A DNA stretch of 64,000 nucleotides from Galerina marginata (Eukaryota > Basidiomycota > Agaricomycetes > Agaricales > Galerinaceae). Position 1 is the stretch's first letter; every line of letters starts with the position of its first letter. Shown one piece after another: positions 46,343-59,104 of this stretch. The translations under genes and the position numbers were made by a program. Location: NCBI GenBank assembly GCA_023014335.1, contig JAECYW010000012.1, positions 1,302,001 to 1,366,000 of the forward strand, read 5' to 3'. Under the pieces are notes generated by a model. It was not told the DNA's origin, ran no database searches, and saw only the letters and a program-made list of their open reading frames with translations.

Positions 46343-49300
46343 TCATCGACCAACAACGAGGGTCTCTGTACGCTTCATCATAGCCTTAGTAGCATCCAGA
46401 TGACCATACAGCGCGCCCCCGAGTTCTTGCCCAGTCAACGAAATAACCAAATCGCGGTTCGTCAAATACTCCGCATACCGCCGCCACGAGTCGGCGCCTT
46501 TCCCCACCCTGACGACCTTCCCGCCACCGCTTGTCGCCTTGCCCGCTCGCAATGTCGAGATACTGCCCACCACGAACAACCCACGCTTCGCCCGTGTCAA
46601 ACCGACATTCAGCCTCTTCTTATCAGCAAGGAACCCAATATGCCCAGCGGAGTTGTTTCGGACAGTTGAAAAGATGATGACCTCCTTTTCCCGTCCCTCG
46701 AAACCGTCCACGGTCTTGATCTCAATTTGCTCGAAGTGCATAGCCCGTTGGTCACCGAGTACTTCCTTGAAGCGCTGGCAGTACGCAACATCCGTGTTGA
46801 GTAGGCGTGTAAGAAGCGTGACCTGCGCCGCGTAAGGTGCTATAATTCCAATATCCCGTCCTCGAAGAAGCTTATATAGAACAGGAATAGATTAGCAACC
46901 TCCACAACACAAAAGGTCCCTTCAGGCCTTACCGGATTGTTGAGCAGGAGATCCTCCACGACACTCGCCACAATATGCGCTTCAGTGATGTTGATGCGAC
47001 TTCTTCCCTTGAACGACTCGTTTCCTGTGTGATCTAGAAAAATCACCGACGGTTTGCGATTTTTAACCTCGTCGTGGCGGAGATGCATCGAACTCGGAGG
47101 TTCGAGGCCAGGCAGCGCATTTCCAATGGCATCAACTGTACCATCTTGCAACGCCAAGTCATAGAATTCCATTGATGGGAAATGCGATATGGCAGGATGC
47201 ATGCGATATTGAACGTCCAGCATGACCGTCGGAACATCTGCGTACGAGAGGGTCTGCCGTGAGCCACTAATCCGAAAAGAAATAAAGTGCAATACGTACG
47301 CCCTTCCTCCGTCAATCTCTCAAAGAGACTAACACCAAATCCGTCCTCCTTCGCCTGCTGGCTGACGATAATCGGAGGTAGCTGTTTATGATCCCCAATG
47401 AGTGCAAGATGTCGTGACTGCAAGTCAGGGACCGACGCCGTTAGGATGACAATTTTAACCGCCCATAAAATAAACATAGGACTTACCCCTTTCATGATGG
47501 GAATCAACGACGCAGGTTCCGTGGACATCGACGCTTCATCGATAAAAACAACAGGGAAGTCGATCACGTTAAGCGCATTACAGGCTGTCGTAATGCAGGT
47601 CGTACAAATCTAATGAAAAGAATCTCGCGTCAGATCCTCCAAGTCAAATGTCATACAGCCAATCCGACACTTACGACATCCGCGTCGGCTACCGTGTCTC
47701 GTAGCATCTGCTGCTGCATGGCATAGATCTTCCTCTTGATCGCTTTATGGCGAAGCCCGAGACTGACCAGTGCTTCTTTCATATTGCGCGCGCGTGCCAA
47801 CGTGTTTTTCCTCGGTTTCAACGATTTTTTAATCTTTTCCTCCAGCTCCCGTGATTTCTTCAATAAGATCTCGATTTCTGGTCCAATTTCCGATTCTTCT
47901 TGCACAAGCTTCGCCAGAATAGGATGAAGTGGATGATGTTCCAGCTTCCAATCAAGGGTGTGCGGAAAAAGCGACTCCCGAACGTTCCCATTGTTTCCGA
48001 CGCGTAGTGGTTTGACGCCAACTTTAGCCAAACCTTCCACCAGATTGTCTACGGCAACATTGGTATAGGTGCACACGAGGATTGGCTGAGGAACTTCAAA
48101 ATGCACCTGTAGACCTTCTGATCAACAGGGAGAACAAGACGAAAATAAGTGGGGCTTTACCTTGAGCAACTTGATTGTCTCGATGATTGTTTTCGTCTTT
48201 CCTGTCCCAGGAGGCTAGAAACAAAAAATTGGTTAGTCGAAATAAGCATAAGAACTTCTGCGACAGACCCCTTGTATGAGGCTGACTCTGTCGCCAATCA
48301 TAGATGCCATGGCCCTTATCTGCGACTGATTTAAACCATCGAGAGGTGGGTCGCCTTCCACCACAACTGGATTGGGCTGTGAATACCTCCTCGCCCAACT
48401 GTGGATCCGTTGATCATATTTGAAAGCTCCGCCATCTGAAAAGTTGAAAGTTTTATCTTCGACTTCTGCTTCACTTGACGCGACACCATCATCGTTTGTT
48501 TCGGATTCCCCCAGAGCTAAAGATGACGGTTCGGAAGAGAAAGAACGGAGTATAACGTCGCGCAAATGTGTGCCCTGTAAAATGTACTGCAGAGAACTCT
48601 CAGGCTCCATGTCCTCTACTTCTTTGAGGTCGGTTTCCAAATAGGAGATAGCAGTGCGCATGCGTTCGTACATGAGATTTGGGCGCCCGATATCAAGCCG
48701 CCAAACACCATCGTCCAAGTCAAAGGCTGACGGGAAGCATACGCGTATATGCGATTGGGTGCGGGACAGCACGGATCCAAGAAGCGGGGGTTCTTTCAAA
48801 GGATCAAGCCGTGATATCATGACTTGAGTGCCATTCCTGAACGAATACAGTCTTAATTAGAAGTGGCATGGAAATGAAACGACGGCACTTACTCAAACTT
48901 GTTTTCAGGTAACTGGATCCCAGGTCCTAATACGAATGAAGCTACAGGACGTCCGAACTGATTCGCTTGTAGCCAGTATGCGGTGAGACCTGTTAGACAA
49001 TAGCCTTCGTTTCGAAGACGGTCCAGGCTCCAAGTGGACAGGCGGTGCTTAAGGGCCGCCTCATCTTCGGCCTCTTCAAGAGATAACAGCCTCAGAAACC
49101 TGAAGAAATTATTAAATGCCTCCAAAATTGCGCGTAAATGGCACGTACTTTTCGGAATATCGTTGGGCTGCTGCGAAGAGCGGCTTTCCAATGCTAGATC
49201 CAAACACAGGAGCTCGGACTCTCTTGATGTACGTTTTCCGCTCTTCTTCCTGCCCTCCTACCTGTTCCACCTTCCTCAGACGAGAAGCAGCTCGACCACG

Positions 49301-49849
49301 CCAATCGAATCTGCTGGAGGTGTCCTTCGACGCGTTCTCAAACACGTCGTCGTCTTCTTCTTGTAACCAGGCTGATTCGGCTGCAGTTTGCCTTTTAACC
49401 GAGTATAACGACTTCGTCGGCTTTCCATATGCGTAGTCTTCAATGTGTAGAGAGATGCCAGTGTTGTCAAGAAAAACTTGGTGTTGCTCAGCCTTCGTGA
49501 AGGCAGGTGCAGATCGCGTTGCAGTCGACGCAGAACGTGCCGGTATGTTAGAAATTCGCGACGGATTAGGGGAACAAGTATGGCAGAAATGGAGTAATTG
49601 GTAGTGGTTATGAGTAGAGTTACGATTATGACTTGAAGTAGAGTAGACTGCGCGTTTGGTTTGGTGTCGTCGCGTTGGCAAGGTGCGGGTACTCGAAATT
49701 AAGGGATTCTGGGCTAGGAAAAACCCATTTCTGGGAAACGCTGGAAGAAACTGGGATAGAATAGCCAGCGTAAAAGAACGGAAGGGAGGCAAGACAGTGA
49801 GCAACCACTGGCAGAGTATTAGAGTAACGAATAAAATTCCGTTTGCCAT
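46343..49849 (-). CDS. Upf1-like SF1B helicase (SMUBP2/Hcs1-related), possibly mitochondrial
   Basis: About ten exons, with stop at 46343. Motif I is PPGTGKTKTIIETIKLLK, motif Ia is PILVCTYTNVAVDNLVEGL, motif II is VVFIDEASMSTEPASLIP, motif III is ALIGDHKQLPPIIVS, motif IV is MLDVQYRMHPAISHFPSMEF, and motifs V/VI are TVDGFEGREKEVIIFSTVR and NVGLTRAKRGLFVVGS. A 1B-like helical insertion lies between motifs Ia and II (about 47680-48000). This is a 5'-3' RNA/DNA helicase of the Upf1-like family. Upstream of a conserved FLDNTGISLHIEDYAYGKPT the N-terminus is Arg/Ser-rich and nearly free of acidic residues (SSTRTLPTRRHQTKRAVYST), which resembles a mitochondrial presequence. The start is unsure: ATGs at 49930 and 49849 are both open. 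It lacks the R3H domain of IGHMBP2. Confidence 0.83.
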
Positions 49850-49930
49850 CAAAAGTAAAAGTAGCACAGTATCAGTGTCACGTGTACATACATATGCCGC
49901 GGCACGGGAATTGCAGAAGCGCCCAGGCAT

Positions 49931-51223
49931 TCGATTCCATGCAACAACTCCTTTGACTAGATTGCTCTCGTGTTTTGAAAAAATTTGCACCCTGCCTCCT
50001 TTTTTCTGCACGAGGGCATTATTTCGATAAATTGCAATGCAGTAACGTGCCGGCCCTCCAGGCCCTCCTTACTTTTGGTTTGAAACCGAAAAAGGGCCTC
50101 GTGAAGAATTAAAGGATTGAGCTGAAAAAAAAAAGGTTGAGTGTAAATCTAAATACTGCGTAAAGCGACTCCCGACCAGCTTCCCTCTGCCGTTGACATC
50201 ATGGCAAAACCACAGCTGCAAACCCAAAGCTTTCGCATTGAGCGAGCCGCCGACGTGGTTGACCGTCCGTGGTCTACATTGATACAGTCGCGCACCAGCC
50301 GCGGGTCCGAGTCTCCACCGGGATATGCATTGGTAGCATGGAGGATATAATGTTTGTAAGTGCCGAAGAAACGCTGCCAAAATGCCTGAATTGCTCATTA
50401 GCGGGAACAACTTGAAAGATAAAAACTCTTGACTGCGTATTCAATCTGGATACAGCTTACGATATTGTGGTGCAGATATATTCTTTGGACAGGAACCAAG
50501 CCACAATAAGTACCAGGGATACGGCGGGTGGGGACCCAGCAGCTTTATCTCACCAAACAAAAGTTCGGACGGGGATATTCGACTGTCGACTGCAGCCAAC
50601 CGTTTCTTTGGGGCACCGGGTCCGTCTGAGGACACTCAGGACGACAATAACGGGGCTGAACTGTCGAGTCCGCAAGCTGGCCGAAGGCCAGTAAGAGAGT
50701 GGTAAGAGTCACTGCACTCAAGATCGATCGATACAGAGTAGCCTCCGCAGATGTGCGCTTGAACTTTGCAACGTGGTTGAGTCTTGTCGAGTCCAAGATA
50801 ACGAAACGTTTACAAAATAAATCCATCCCAGTAGCGTCACGTCGCTAAGGCAGCATAAAAGCGCTTGATCGGGCCTGAAGAAGTTCGAGAAATTGAGGAC
50901 AGTGCTCCACAGAAAACCTTGTCTTCTACTCACACCGAATCAGTTGGATTAAGTTGGAGTAGCTAAAGCTACTACTCATAATCATGCCCCGATATCTCCC
51001 ATTCCATCTTCCCAAACTTTGCAGGAGTCGACTAAGAACCGAAGAAGGAATTTTTGATAATCGCACAACTTGGCCCTCAAGTTGACTAATAATCATTCTG
51101 TGCTGAGAGAGTTGTTGCCTATGGAGAGCTGGGCGCCAGGTTCGGAATCGTCACCATTGAAACGGCTTGTATCGTAGAACGTTCTAAGTATATCAAAGTA
51201 GCGAAAGGGACACTTCCGTCCGG
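49931..51223. other. intergenic region upstream of the helicase
   Basis: About 1.3 kb. A 93-codon minus-strand ORF (50545-50826) has a hydrophobic run (LSAVTLTTLLLAFGQLADS) like a signal sequence, followed by a Cys/Pro segment, but its upstream context is weak, so no gene is called. No repeat or RNA gene was recognised. Confidence 0.35.
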
Positions 51224-51770
51224 TTAATTCTCTCGCCATTGATTTGCACAGCTGACACATCTATGTAGACAGTCGCTCATTAAAAGCAAAAAACTGCAGG
51301 AAGGGATCACTGACCGATAAACTGTTGGACCGAAATGGAGTGAGGAGCACAATAGATTTGTATGAAATCTAAGGGCGTACAAGTTGTCATAGGTTCGTCC
51401 GCAGACCTGATCTGCAACTGGTAGAAATAGGCGCTGTTGTGATTGCATTTTGGGCACGAAGCTGAAGCACAGAGCCGTTCGTCAATGCATGGAGAGCCAG
51501 AGAAAAAAATTTCGCATACCCTGAGTCTGATCAGCATGAGCCCACATCGCATCGCCTCCAAGGACATCGTCAACCTCTTTCCGTTTCAACTTTGTCCTAG
51601 ATGTCATCTGTGTAATAGTGAGCGAACGATTCAGTCCGAGCCTTGACAAGTTGGGCACAGACCTGCTTCGTTATGGGAAACTCATATGGACATGTATTGC
51701 AAGCCCATTTATTGAGCCCTGTCTCGGCAGAGATGACAAGGAGGTTGGCGCAGGTGGGACAGAACAACAT
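51224..51770 (-). CDS. RNA polymerase III subunit RPC11 (POLR3K)
   Basis: Five exons (51663-51770, 51520-51607, 51381-51461, 51315-51321, 51224-51260) give 106 residues; the human protein has 108. The N-terminal zinc ribbon is FCPTCANLLVISAETGLNKW followed by ACNTCPYEFPIT. The linker KRKEVDDVLGGDAMWAHADQ is very conserved. The C-terminal TFIIS-like ribbon is CPKCNHNSAYFYQLQIRSAD, then EPMTTFYRCVSC. It includes the acidic Asp-Glu pair that completes the active site for RNA cleavage. RPC11 gives Pol III its 3'-end cleavage activity and helps termination and re-initiation on tRNA and 5S genes. One exon is only 7 nt (TTTATCG) and supplies part of Phe-Tyr-Arg in the conserved TTFYRC. Without it the reading frame and the ribbon would be lost. 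Confidence 0.93.
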
Positions 51771-51945
51771 GGATCGAAGTCAACCTTCGGGGTGTTGGTC
51801 GTTTACATTTTTTACTCGATCTAATCTTATCACTGCCTCTTTTGAAGCACAGCATTCCACCTTGGCACCCAACCTCCATTCAACAGCGTCATTTACAAGG
51901 AGATCTTTATAATGCACAGCTCTCAGCTCTTGCCCATCGATTACC
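51771..51945. promoter_or_regulatory. shared divergent promoter, RPC11 / SPRY gene
   Basis: 175 bp lie between the two start codons. No clear TATA box is visible. Confidence 0.5.
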
Positions 51946-52994
51946 ATGTCCCGATTCTTAAAATCTCTCAAAGGAAAGTTTTCTGACACTGGGGCTTCCG
52001 GGTCCCATTCCAGGAACGATTCTGAGATAGCAGCGCCTCCTCAATGGGCCCCAGCTCCTGAAATATCTGTAAGTCCATTCGTCGCTTCACAACCAGCGCC
52101 ACTGATCCCCACAACCAATGCCTTAGCACACATACGGGAAATGGAATGAAGCACCTGATGAGGAATACGAAGCCGCAGAAAGTTTCTGTCGCGAATACCC
52201 TTTGCATCCTCCAAGGCTCCTCCCTTCTGACGCCGTCGAGAGGATAAACGCCATAGGTTGTAAAGCCTGGGGTATCGAGATGCCTATCTCCCCTCGTTTC
52301 ATCGGTCATATCCAGAACGATTCCAAAGGCGGACCAGGTGTAGTCACCGTCCAGACGCGCAATGAATGCAAAGATATTTGCCTCTTGAGCGATCTACCTA
52401 TAGTTGCAGGTCTCTATGATATCCAAGGAAAAATAGGCGTTTACTATGAACTTTACATCAACAGAATGGACGGTATCATCGCGATTGGTATGCTATCAAA
52501 GCCTCGAATTTCAGCCATAGCCGACTGATGTTCTCTCTCTAGGAACTGCTTGTAGACCATACCCTGCCTGGCGGCTTCCAGGTTGGAACAGAATGAGCGC
52601 CGGTTTCCACCTGGACGACTTCCGCAAGTTCTTCGAGGACGCGGACGGTGGACGCGACTACACCAACGCCATAAATCGCATTAACCCTGGTGACACAGTG
52701 GGCTGTGGCTACGAATTCCAAACAGGCTCGATCTTCTTCACCTATAATGGCATCCGACTGCCTCCTGCATTCACTGGTATTTATTTACCCCGACATACAC
52801 AAGATGTTTTTGCCGCGATAGGAGTGGAAGGGCATTGCGACTTTCAGGTGAATTTCGGTGGGGAGCTGTTTAGATGGGCGGAAGGCAATGAGTGGGCGTG
52901 GAGAGTTGAAGGTCACGTTGGAAGAATGTCTGGTGGCCCAGGAAATTTCGATGACGAACTTCCATCGTATCAACTAACTAGTTCTTTCTCCTAA
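51946..52994 (+). CDS. SPRY-domain protein (Ssh4/Ear1- or RanBPM-like)
   Basis: Three exons. A short basic N-terminus (MSRFLKSLKGKFSDTGASGS) leads, after a phase-0 intron, to HTYGKWNEAPDEEYEAAESF and CREYPLHPPRLLPSDAVERI. The SPRY fold follows: GCKAWGIEMPISPRFIGHIQ, TVQTRNECKDICLLSDLPIV, GKIGVYYELYINRMDGIIAI, GTACRPYPAWRLPGWNRMSA, and DTVGCGYEFQTGSIFFTYNG. It ends PSYQLTSSFS. In fungi this arrangement, in which a run starting with FCREYP precedes SPRY, is found in adaptors such as Ssh4 and Ear1, which steer Rsp5 ubiquitin ligase to endosomal cargo. Those also have a transmembrane segment and PY motifs. Here I see no membrane helix and only PSYQL-like PxY at the end, so the adaptor role is a guess; the domain call is firm. 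Confidence 0.85.
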
Positions 52995-53222
52995 GGACAT
53001 ATTGTCGTCGTCAGTAAGGAGTCTAATCCTCTTGATTTATTTACTTTTCGATTCGAACCAAGACTTGCTTTGTGGAGCGTGCAGCTACAGAACGAGCAAG
53101 CATGGGTACAGGTCTCAAGGATTATACGGATACTTAAAACAGATCGTCACAGAGCTTAATAACCCTTCAATGTTTACCCCGCAATCTGCCCAATCCTGAG
53201 ACCATACCTTCTCTCCAGGACA

Positions 53223-56200
53223 TCACTCCCTGAGGACTTCCCTCGCCACACCTCCGGCCAGCCGCAAACCTTGTTCCTCTGGGTCCAAGTCCGCCGCCTC
53301 CCTTCCGGACTGAACAAGTTCCGACCTGAAGTTTATCAAGGATGAAAAGCGGAAATGAAGATGGCATATGTCAGAAACCAAAAATCACTTCTCATGTCAA
53401 CCACGAAAGGCAGCACTCACTCCAAGCGAGAGATATAGTTCCCATCCATCTCCAAAGAAAGTCCAGGGCCCTCATATCTAGAAGGGTATCCAGTATCCAT
53501 GGAACGAAAGATTAAGCTTTTGAACACGCAGCAAGAAACTTAAATTGACTTGACTTGACTTACAGCCCGTTCCTGAGCGCGAATTGCAGGAAACTCTTCC
53601 AGTATGGGTCACGTTGGAGAATAGCACCATTGCCTATAACGACCAGCAGCTCTTTGGCCCTTGTAATAGCGACATTCATTCTAGGTAATCGGATCGTCAA
53701 AAATGTCATCCAAGGAAGAAATACCGAATTCCACTCAGCCGACCTCTTGCGTTCGAAAATAAGACCCAACCCCTTCTTGTGGTCTTCCTCCAAGAACCGC
53801 TCACTCGATCGGACACAGGAAATTATCACCACCCTATTCTCACGTCCTTGATAATCCTAGATCCAGAAAGAAAAAAAAGAGGGTTCAACGTCAAATAAAT
53901 TGCCATCCAACACATCACGACCCGCACTAACCTCAACAGTACCAACGTCGACAGAAGTGAACCCTTCATTTCTCAGACGTTTGCGCAGCGTCCACACCTG
54001 CTTCCTCCAAGGAGCCATCACGCTGATCTCGCTAGGGCGCAGTGGAGGGTCGCTCTTTCGTGGGTCGTCCAGGAGTGACTTGACAACATCCACAACGACG
54101 TTGATTTGTCCAGGATTATACCACGATGCCCGCTCATCATTGCTCTTCTCCACCGAATCCGTGCCGATGAACTTGAGCGGCAGCTGGGGCTTAGCTAGCC
54201 CTGACCACGAAATCTTGCCATTGGCAGCGCAAGGCTCCAGGGTGTCGTTGTAAAAGATCGCCGAAGGCGGCATAAGGATCACAGGATGACTTCGGTAATT
54301 CTGCACCAGAAAAACGTTCGTCATTTGGCGTCGAATCGCCAACTCTGGTCCAGCAATTACTCACTTTTACAAGAGTGGTGTACGGCGGTAATCGTTTGGA
54401 ACTCCCATTCAGCAGCCGACTATCCTGTCGGCTTTGCGCATAAAGAGGTCGTTCAAACAACCGTTCCAGTAACGACACCTCAAACTCTGCCGATCTCGCT
54501 TCGTCAGACGCGACAATCGGTCCAACTAAAACATGGGTCAGACTTTTCTGAAAGCAGCACGAAGCAGTGAATGCCCCGGTGACAGATATATCACACACGT
54601 TGATTGACGTCTCCGCAGAGTGCCAGTTGCGGCATGAACGTCCTGCCCATCGCTTCACCATAGTAGACATCGGGAAGGACCACTGAAATCGGAATGAGAA
54701 GCTCAGGTTCGGACCCTTGAGCAGCCTGTAAATTCAAACTTCAGATACACGTCAGCATATTGTAGTTAGATGCCCACCTCATCGATAAGGAGATGAGTCC
54801 AGTGTGGCTGAACCACATGCTTCGGCTTCCGGTTGGGGTGGAGAGAAGCGGTAATTTCTTCTTCCATTGTCATCAGCTTAGTATTGGTGCATTGGGCTCC
54901 CACTAGAATACTCGCATCAAGGCAAGAACAAACGACAACTCTGTACTGCATTAGTTTCTTCCAGGGCGGTAGAGAAAATTTATCATTTTCAACATCTGTC
55001 ACCGTTCTCAAAACATAAGTATCGAAGTCAGGGAGCGAGACAGATAATCGTACTTACAACAATATGGTTTGATGATGTCGGGAACCTCGGCGAATGTCCT
55101 GTTTGGGTCATTAAGGCGAAACATCTCATGTTGGAGTAGATGCTTTTGAAGCCGAAGAACCAGAGTGTCAGTAGCGGGATTAGAAGGCGCGCACAGCAGA
55201 ATGCATGCTTCAGGCTGTATTTTGAAGATCTGCAGGACGGTTTCAACCACGGTCCTGTATGTGCATAAGAACTGGCCAATAAATATTGAAGAAACAGGTA
55301 AGAACCTTGTTTTCCCTGTACCAGGAGGGCCACCAATGAGATGAGGAACCGGCGACTGGTAGAGGGCAACAGCAGTAACGGCCAGCTATGGGCTATTTCA
55401 GAAAATGGGCATCGAGGTTTCAACGGAGACCCACACGCTGCTCTGCATTGAGACCTTGATCTACCCACTGCTCTTCTGCGATCCCTGCTTTGAGTAGCAT
55501 GGACGGGGCGTTCGTAAAATCTTCAGGTTCTGGGAAAATCCATTGTCTGGCCAGATTAACTCCAGTTTCTTCAGCATTTAGGATATTGGCGACAAATCCT
55601 ACAGCATTTTGCATGAGGCACAGAGGTCGCGCATTCGTCATGAAAGAGATATTGAATTTAAATGAAACGACGTCTTCCGGACCGAGGACAATATACCCAT
55701 TTTCCGTTTTTGTGGTTTCGAGTGTAAGTGGAACGTACGTTTGGATATGCGTCCTTAACGGCTCGCTAGATATGTCTGCAATGCAAATGTGTTCGATGTT
55801 ATGAATGATTGTAGGTAAAGAACACTCACGGACGAGACCCTCTCTCTTTCTCAAGGCGACCACTCTGCCCTCCAATGCCCTATAAATGCCTCGCTTCTCT
55901 TCCTCGAAAACCTCACGCATATGCACGAGGTCTCCGATTTCCAAGTGTGGATGGTTTTCGCGAATCCCAGGAACCGATAAAACAAATTCAGAATCTTTCC
56001 AGGCCACGACTCTAAGAACAGCTTTCCACAAAACAATCTGTTCCTTTTTAGAAGCAATTGCATCGAGCTCCCAACGGAGAATGTCAGTCCAGTGATCATG
56101 ATAAGTAGTATGAGTCAAGATAGATGGCTTCGAATCTTTAGGCGGTGGTGGTGCATGAAGTAAAGATAGATTGTCGGATTTTCGCGATTCTTCGATTAGA

Positions 56201-57114
56201 CGAGGGATTAAAAATGATTCAAGATATTTGGTAGATGGGAAAACAGGAGTAGGTGGAAGAGGTTTCAAGGGATGCACTTGTTTTTGAATATTATAGAGAT
56301 ATTGAGGAACATATGATTCTGCCTGTTTAAATGAGTGAGCTGGTTGCCAAGTCGTTAGGGAAATAGATAGGCGACTGACATAGGTATCAAACTTGAAGTC
56401 TTTTTTGGTTTTCTAAAGACAAATAAGTTGGGAACGTGCGAGGACATGTAAAATCAGGAAATGCAAGCTCACATCGGTCTTTTCTTGAGTTTTTGCGTTG
56501 TTTATCGAAGATTTCAGGGGTGAAGTTGGAGAAGGAGGAACTTTTCTCTCGTACGACGGACCGAAAAACGACTGAGGAGGAAGAAGTCCTACTGGAGATT
56601 CTTCTTTTTGCGTGACAGTCGACTCGGTCTCGACGAGTGCAGCGTTTTCCCTCATGGGGAGCAGAATCGGCCGAGAGAGATATCCAGGCAACGGCGCCAG
56701 TCGCCCTGTCCAGAAGTCATGGAAGTGAGGATTAGCAGCCGGAGGTGGAAGCACAGGGTTTTCTTCATTGGATTGAGGGGACAGGTGGGGAGGTATGGTC
56801 AGTCCTGGTGGATGCTGTGGAGGGCCTGTTGGCATTGGCGTTGGGCGGTCTGGGGCGGGTGGGTATTGAGGAGTATACCACCCCTGATTATCGACATGAT
56901 AGTTGGGTGGGCGAGGCATGTATGGACGAGGAGGAGGAGGCTGAGCGCCCGGGTGATAGTGGTGAGAATAGCCCAGGTAGAGGCCATTTGAGTTTAATCC
57001 TGGTGGTGGCGGATGTGAACTATATTGGGTGCCGGCCACGATGTATGGAACCCGTGGAGACACTGGAGAGGCATATCCGACGCCTGGTGGTGGATATCCA
57101 TAGGGGTGGTTCAT
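53223..57114 (-). CDS. MOV10/SDE3-like SF1 RNA helicase
   Basis: A multi-exon gene, running convergent to the SPRY gene. The N-terminal about 210 residues are Pro/Tyr/Gly-rich (MNHPYGYPPPGVGYASPVSP onward). Next is the MOV10-type domain with LEIGDLVHMREVFEEEKRGI. The helicase core has motif I LIGGPPGTGKTRTVVETVLQ, Ia ACILLCAPSNPATDTLVLRL, motif II LLIDEAAQGSEPELLIPISV (DEAA), III LALCGDVNQLGP, IV FLVQNYRSHPVIL, V DYQGRENRVVIISCVRSSER and VI RMNVAITRAKELLVVIGNG. After YEGPGLSLEMDGNYISRLE a final exon gives SELVQSGREAADLDPEEQGL and ends VAREVLRE at TGA 53223-53225. MOV10/SDE3 proteins work in RNA silencing and remodelling of mRNPs. The last exon was chosen over a longer frame (to 53167) because its phase is right. 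Confidence 0.9.
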
Positions 57115-57318
57115 TGAAGACCGCAGTTCGGCGACATGGACACGCGTTTCTCTTGCTGGTCGCGTTCACGGTTCAACGCGTACTCAGTCCAATATTGCTT
57201 TCCCAAATGAGTGATTGGTAATCAGCAAGTTGGGAAAATATTTATGTTCCCTCTCTCAGCTCACTCGCCTTGATATTTTGGGGATATAAATGTATATAGA
57301 ACTACGACATCGTCGGTG

Positions 57319-59104
57319 TTATGGCTCGCGAATCACACTACCGATTGTGTCTTTCGCCAAAATAAAATTCGTCGAAGAGCCGTTGCGCAATATAGCGGCG
57401 GCTCTATCCCATTGCTTCCACGGCTCTTGACCTGCAACGATGCGGGCTTTAGCGATTGAAAATATCAATTTCTCTACAGAGTCGAGAAATTGATATGTGC
57501 AAATAACCAGACCAGAAGGAAAGGCACTAGCAAAGTTCTGTTCGTCTAAGAAATGGGATGAGGGAACGGGGAGAGTGAGCGAATACGGTATGGTGCGAGA
57601 ACGTAGTCGTTGAAGCCAGTTTGCATGGTCAGAGACGGTGGGGCTGGAAAATATATCCAAAAATTTGTCCTTGGAGGAAACGCGGAATATTCTTTCTGTT
57701 TCGATTCCCAAAAGTAACGCATGTTGGGCAGAGGGGCTCATGAGCAAGATGGTAAAAAACCTGGCCGAAAGATATGAAATAGTGAGTTGGGAAGACGCCA
57801 CCTGAACCGGCGAAAAGACCAAAGGCGGTACACTGGGATCAGCGGCCACGAGAGAAACTTTAATGTCAGTTTCTTGAACCCTCCGCCTGAGGAACAACTC
57901 AACACGATTACGTGCAAAATTATCCAGAATGCCAGCATCTAACCATTTCACGCCCCCTGCGGGAGTCACAGGTAGGCTAGTCGCCGGGTCTGCATTCCAA
58001 CCTTGAGCAGCAGGCAACGGCTCGGGACGTAGAAATACATCCAAGCGCTTTTGGTAATGCAATTTCCACGCAACAAAGACTATGCGTGGCATGGTCAATA
58101 GAAGGGCAAAAGGTGCCTTTCCAAGCGCGAAAAGCAAGGAAGGCGTGGTCAGGGGGGTGCTGTGAGTTGGGCGTAGAAGGGCAGTTAATTTCAATACACC
58201 TTTGATGTCAGGATTGTCCTGGGAAGCCGTGTACAGATGCACGCGGACAGAGGGTTTCGGAGCAACCAATGATTCAGGGATGTCATTAATTGTGGCCATG
58301 GGCGAATGGGTAGGGCTCTTTATTGATACAGTATAAAACCCAGAGCGGTCGTTAAAGGGGGAGACGTGAAATTCGCGAGGGAAGGTCCATTGGTGATCAT
58401 ACCTGGCATATACCCCGAGTAAAGAACTTGGGCGACATTACAAAAGAGTGAAAAGACGAACCCTGTGGATGGATTTGGGTCTTCGTTTCGACCAACTTCG
58501 AGGACATGGACATGGCTCTCTCCAAAGGTGTTATGGATCTACAGTTTACATTGGTTCACTGGCTTTTTAAGTTTCAAAGATCTCTACGTACCTCTAATAC
58601 AGTCGACCAGAAAGTTCCACTTGAGTTATAGCAGAAGTATACAGTCAACGGATTTATTCCTTCAAAGCCTAAGAAGCTTGGCATGGTCATCATCCAAGCG
58701 TCTCGAAGAGAATGCCTCTCTTCGAGATGACCCCTGACTTTGAGGAGATCCTCGAGCTTGCTCCTGATGGTTACAGCTTGCTTCGTGAGGTATGGGTCAG
58801 GACGAAGTCCTACAATCCTTCCCCACAACCCTCCATATCCAAAAATCCACCCTCTTCCCAAGTCTAAACGGCGTGCTTCCAGGGCATTGAGCGATACAAG
58901 TAGTGCGAGCGTGGGATATGTGAACGAATTGGAGGCCTTTACTGGCAGGAGTCGAGCATGAGTGACTTGGTTGTGCAATATATATGCTTGTGGCCGCATA
59001 GGACGAGTTCCGCCAGCGGAATAAGACATGTAAAGCAGGGCAGATAGAGAAATACAGAGCAAAGCTACGCAGATGTCGACGCCTTTCGTCCCGAGGGACA
59101 TCAT
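57319..59104 (-). CDS. DUF1365 family protein
   Basis: Three or more exons. A start at MMSLGTKGVDICVALLCISL gives an N-terminal membrane helix or signal anchor. The family pattern follows: YILHNQVTHARLLPVKASNS, FTYPTLALLVSLNALE, DAWMMTMPSFLGFEGINPLT, VYFCYNSSGTFWSTVLEIHN, TFGESHVHVLEVG and FPREFHVSPFNDRSGFYTVS. The last part reads ALLLTMPRIVFVAWKLHYQK. In bacteria DUF1365 genes often neighbour cyclopropane-fatty-acid synthase and flavin amine oxidase genes, suggesting lipid modification, but the reaction is unknown. The second half (about residues 360-560) goes beyond the bacterial length and is fungal-specific. An in-frame start further upstream (59245) exists but precedes less family-like sequence and would overlap the promoter of the next gene. 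Confidence 0.85.

Noticed and set aside
50545..50826. ORF with a signal-peptide-like stretch
   Set aside because: The hydrophobic run comes after about 35 residues, the remaining mature part is short, and no introns or family support it.
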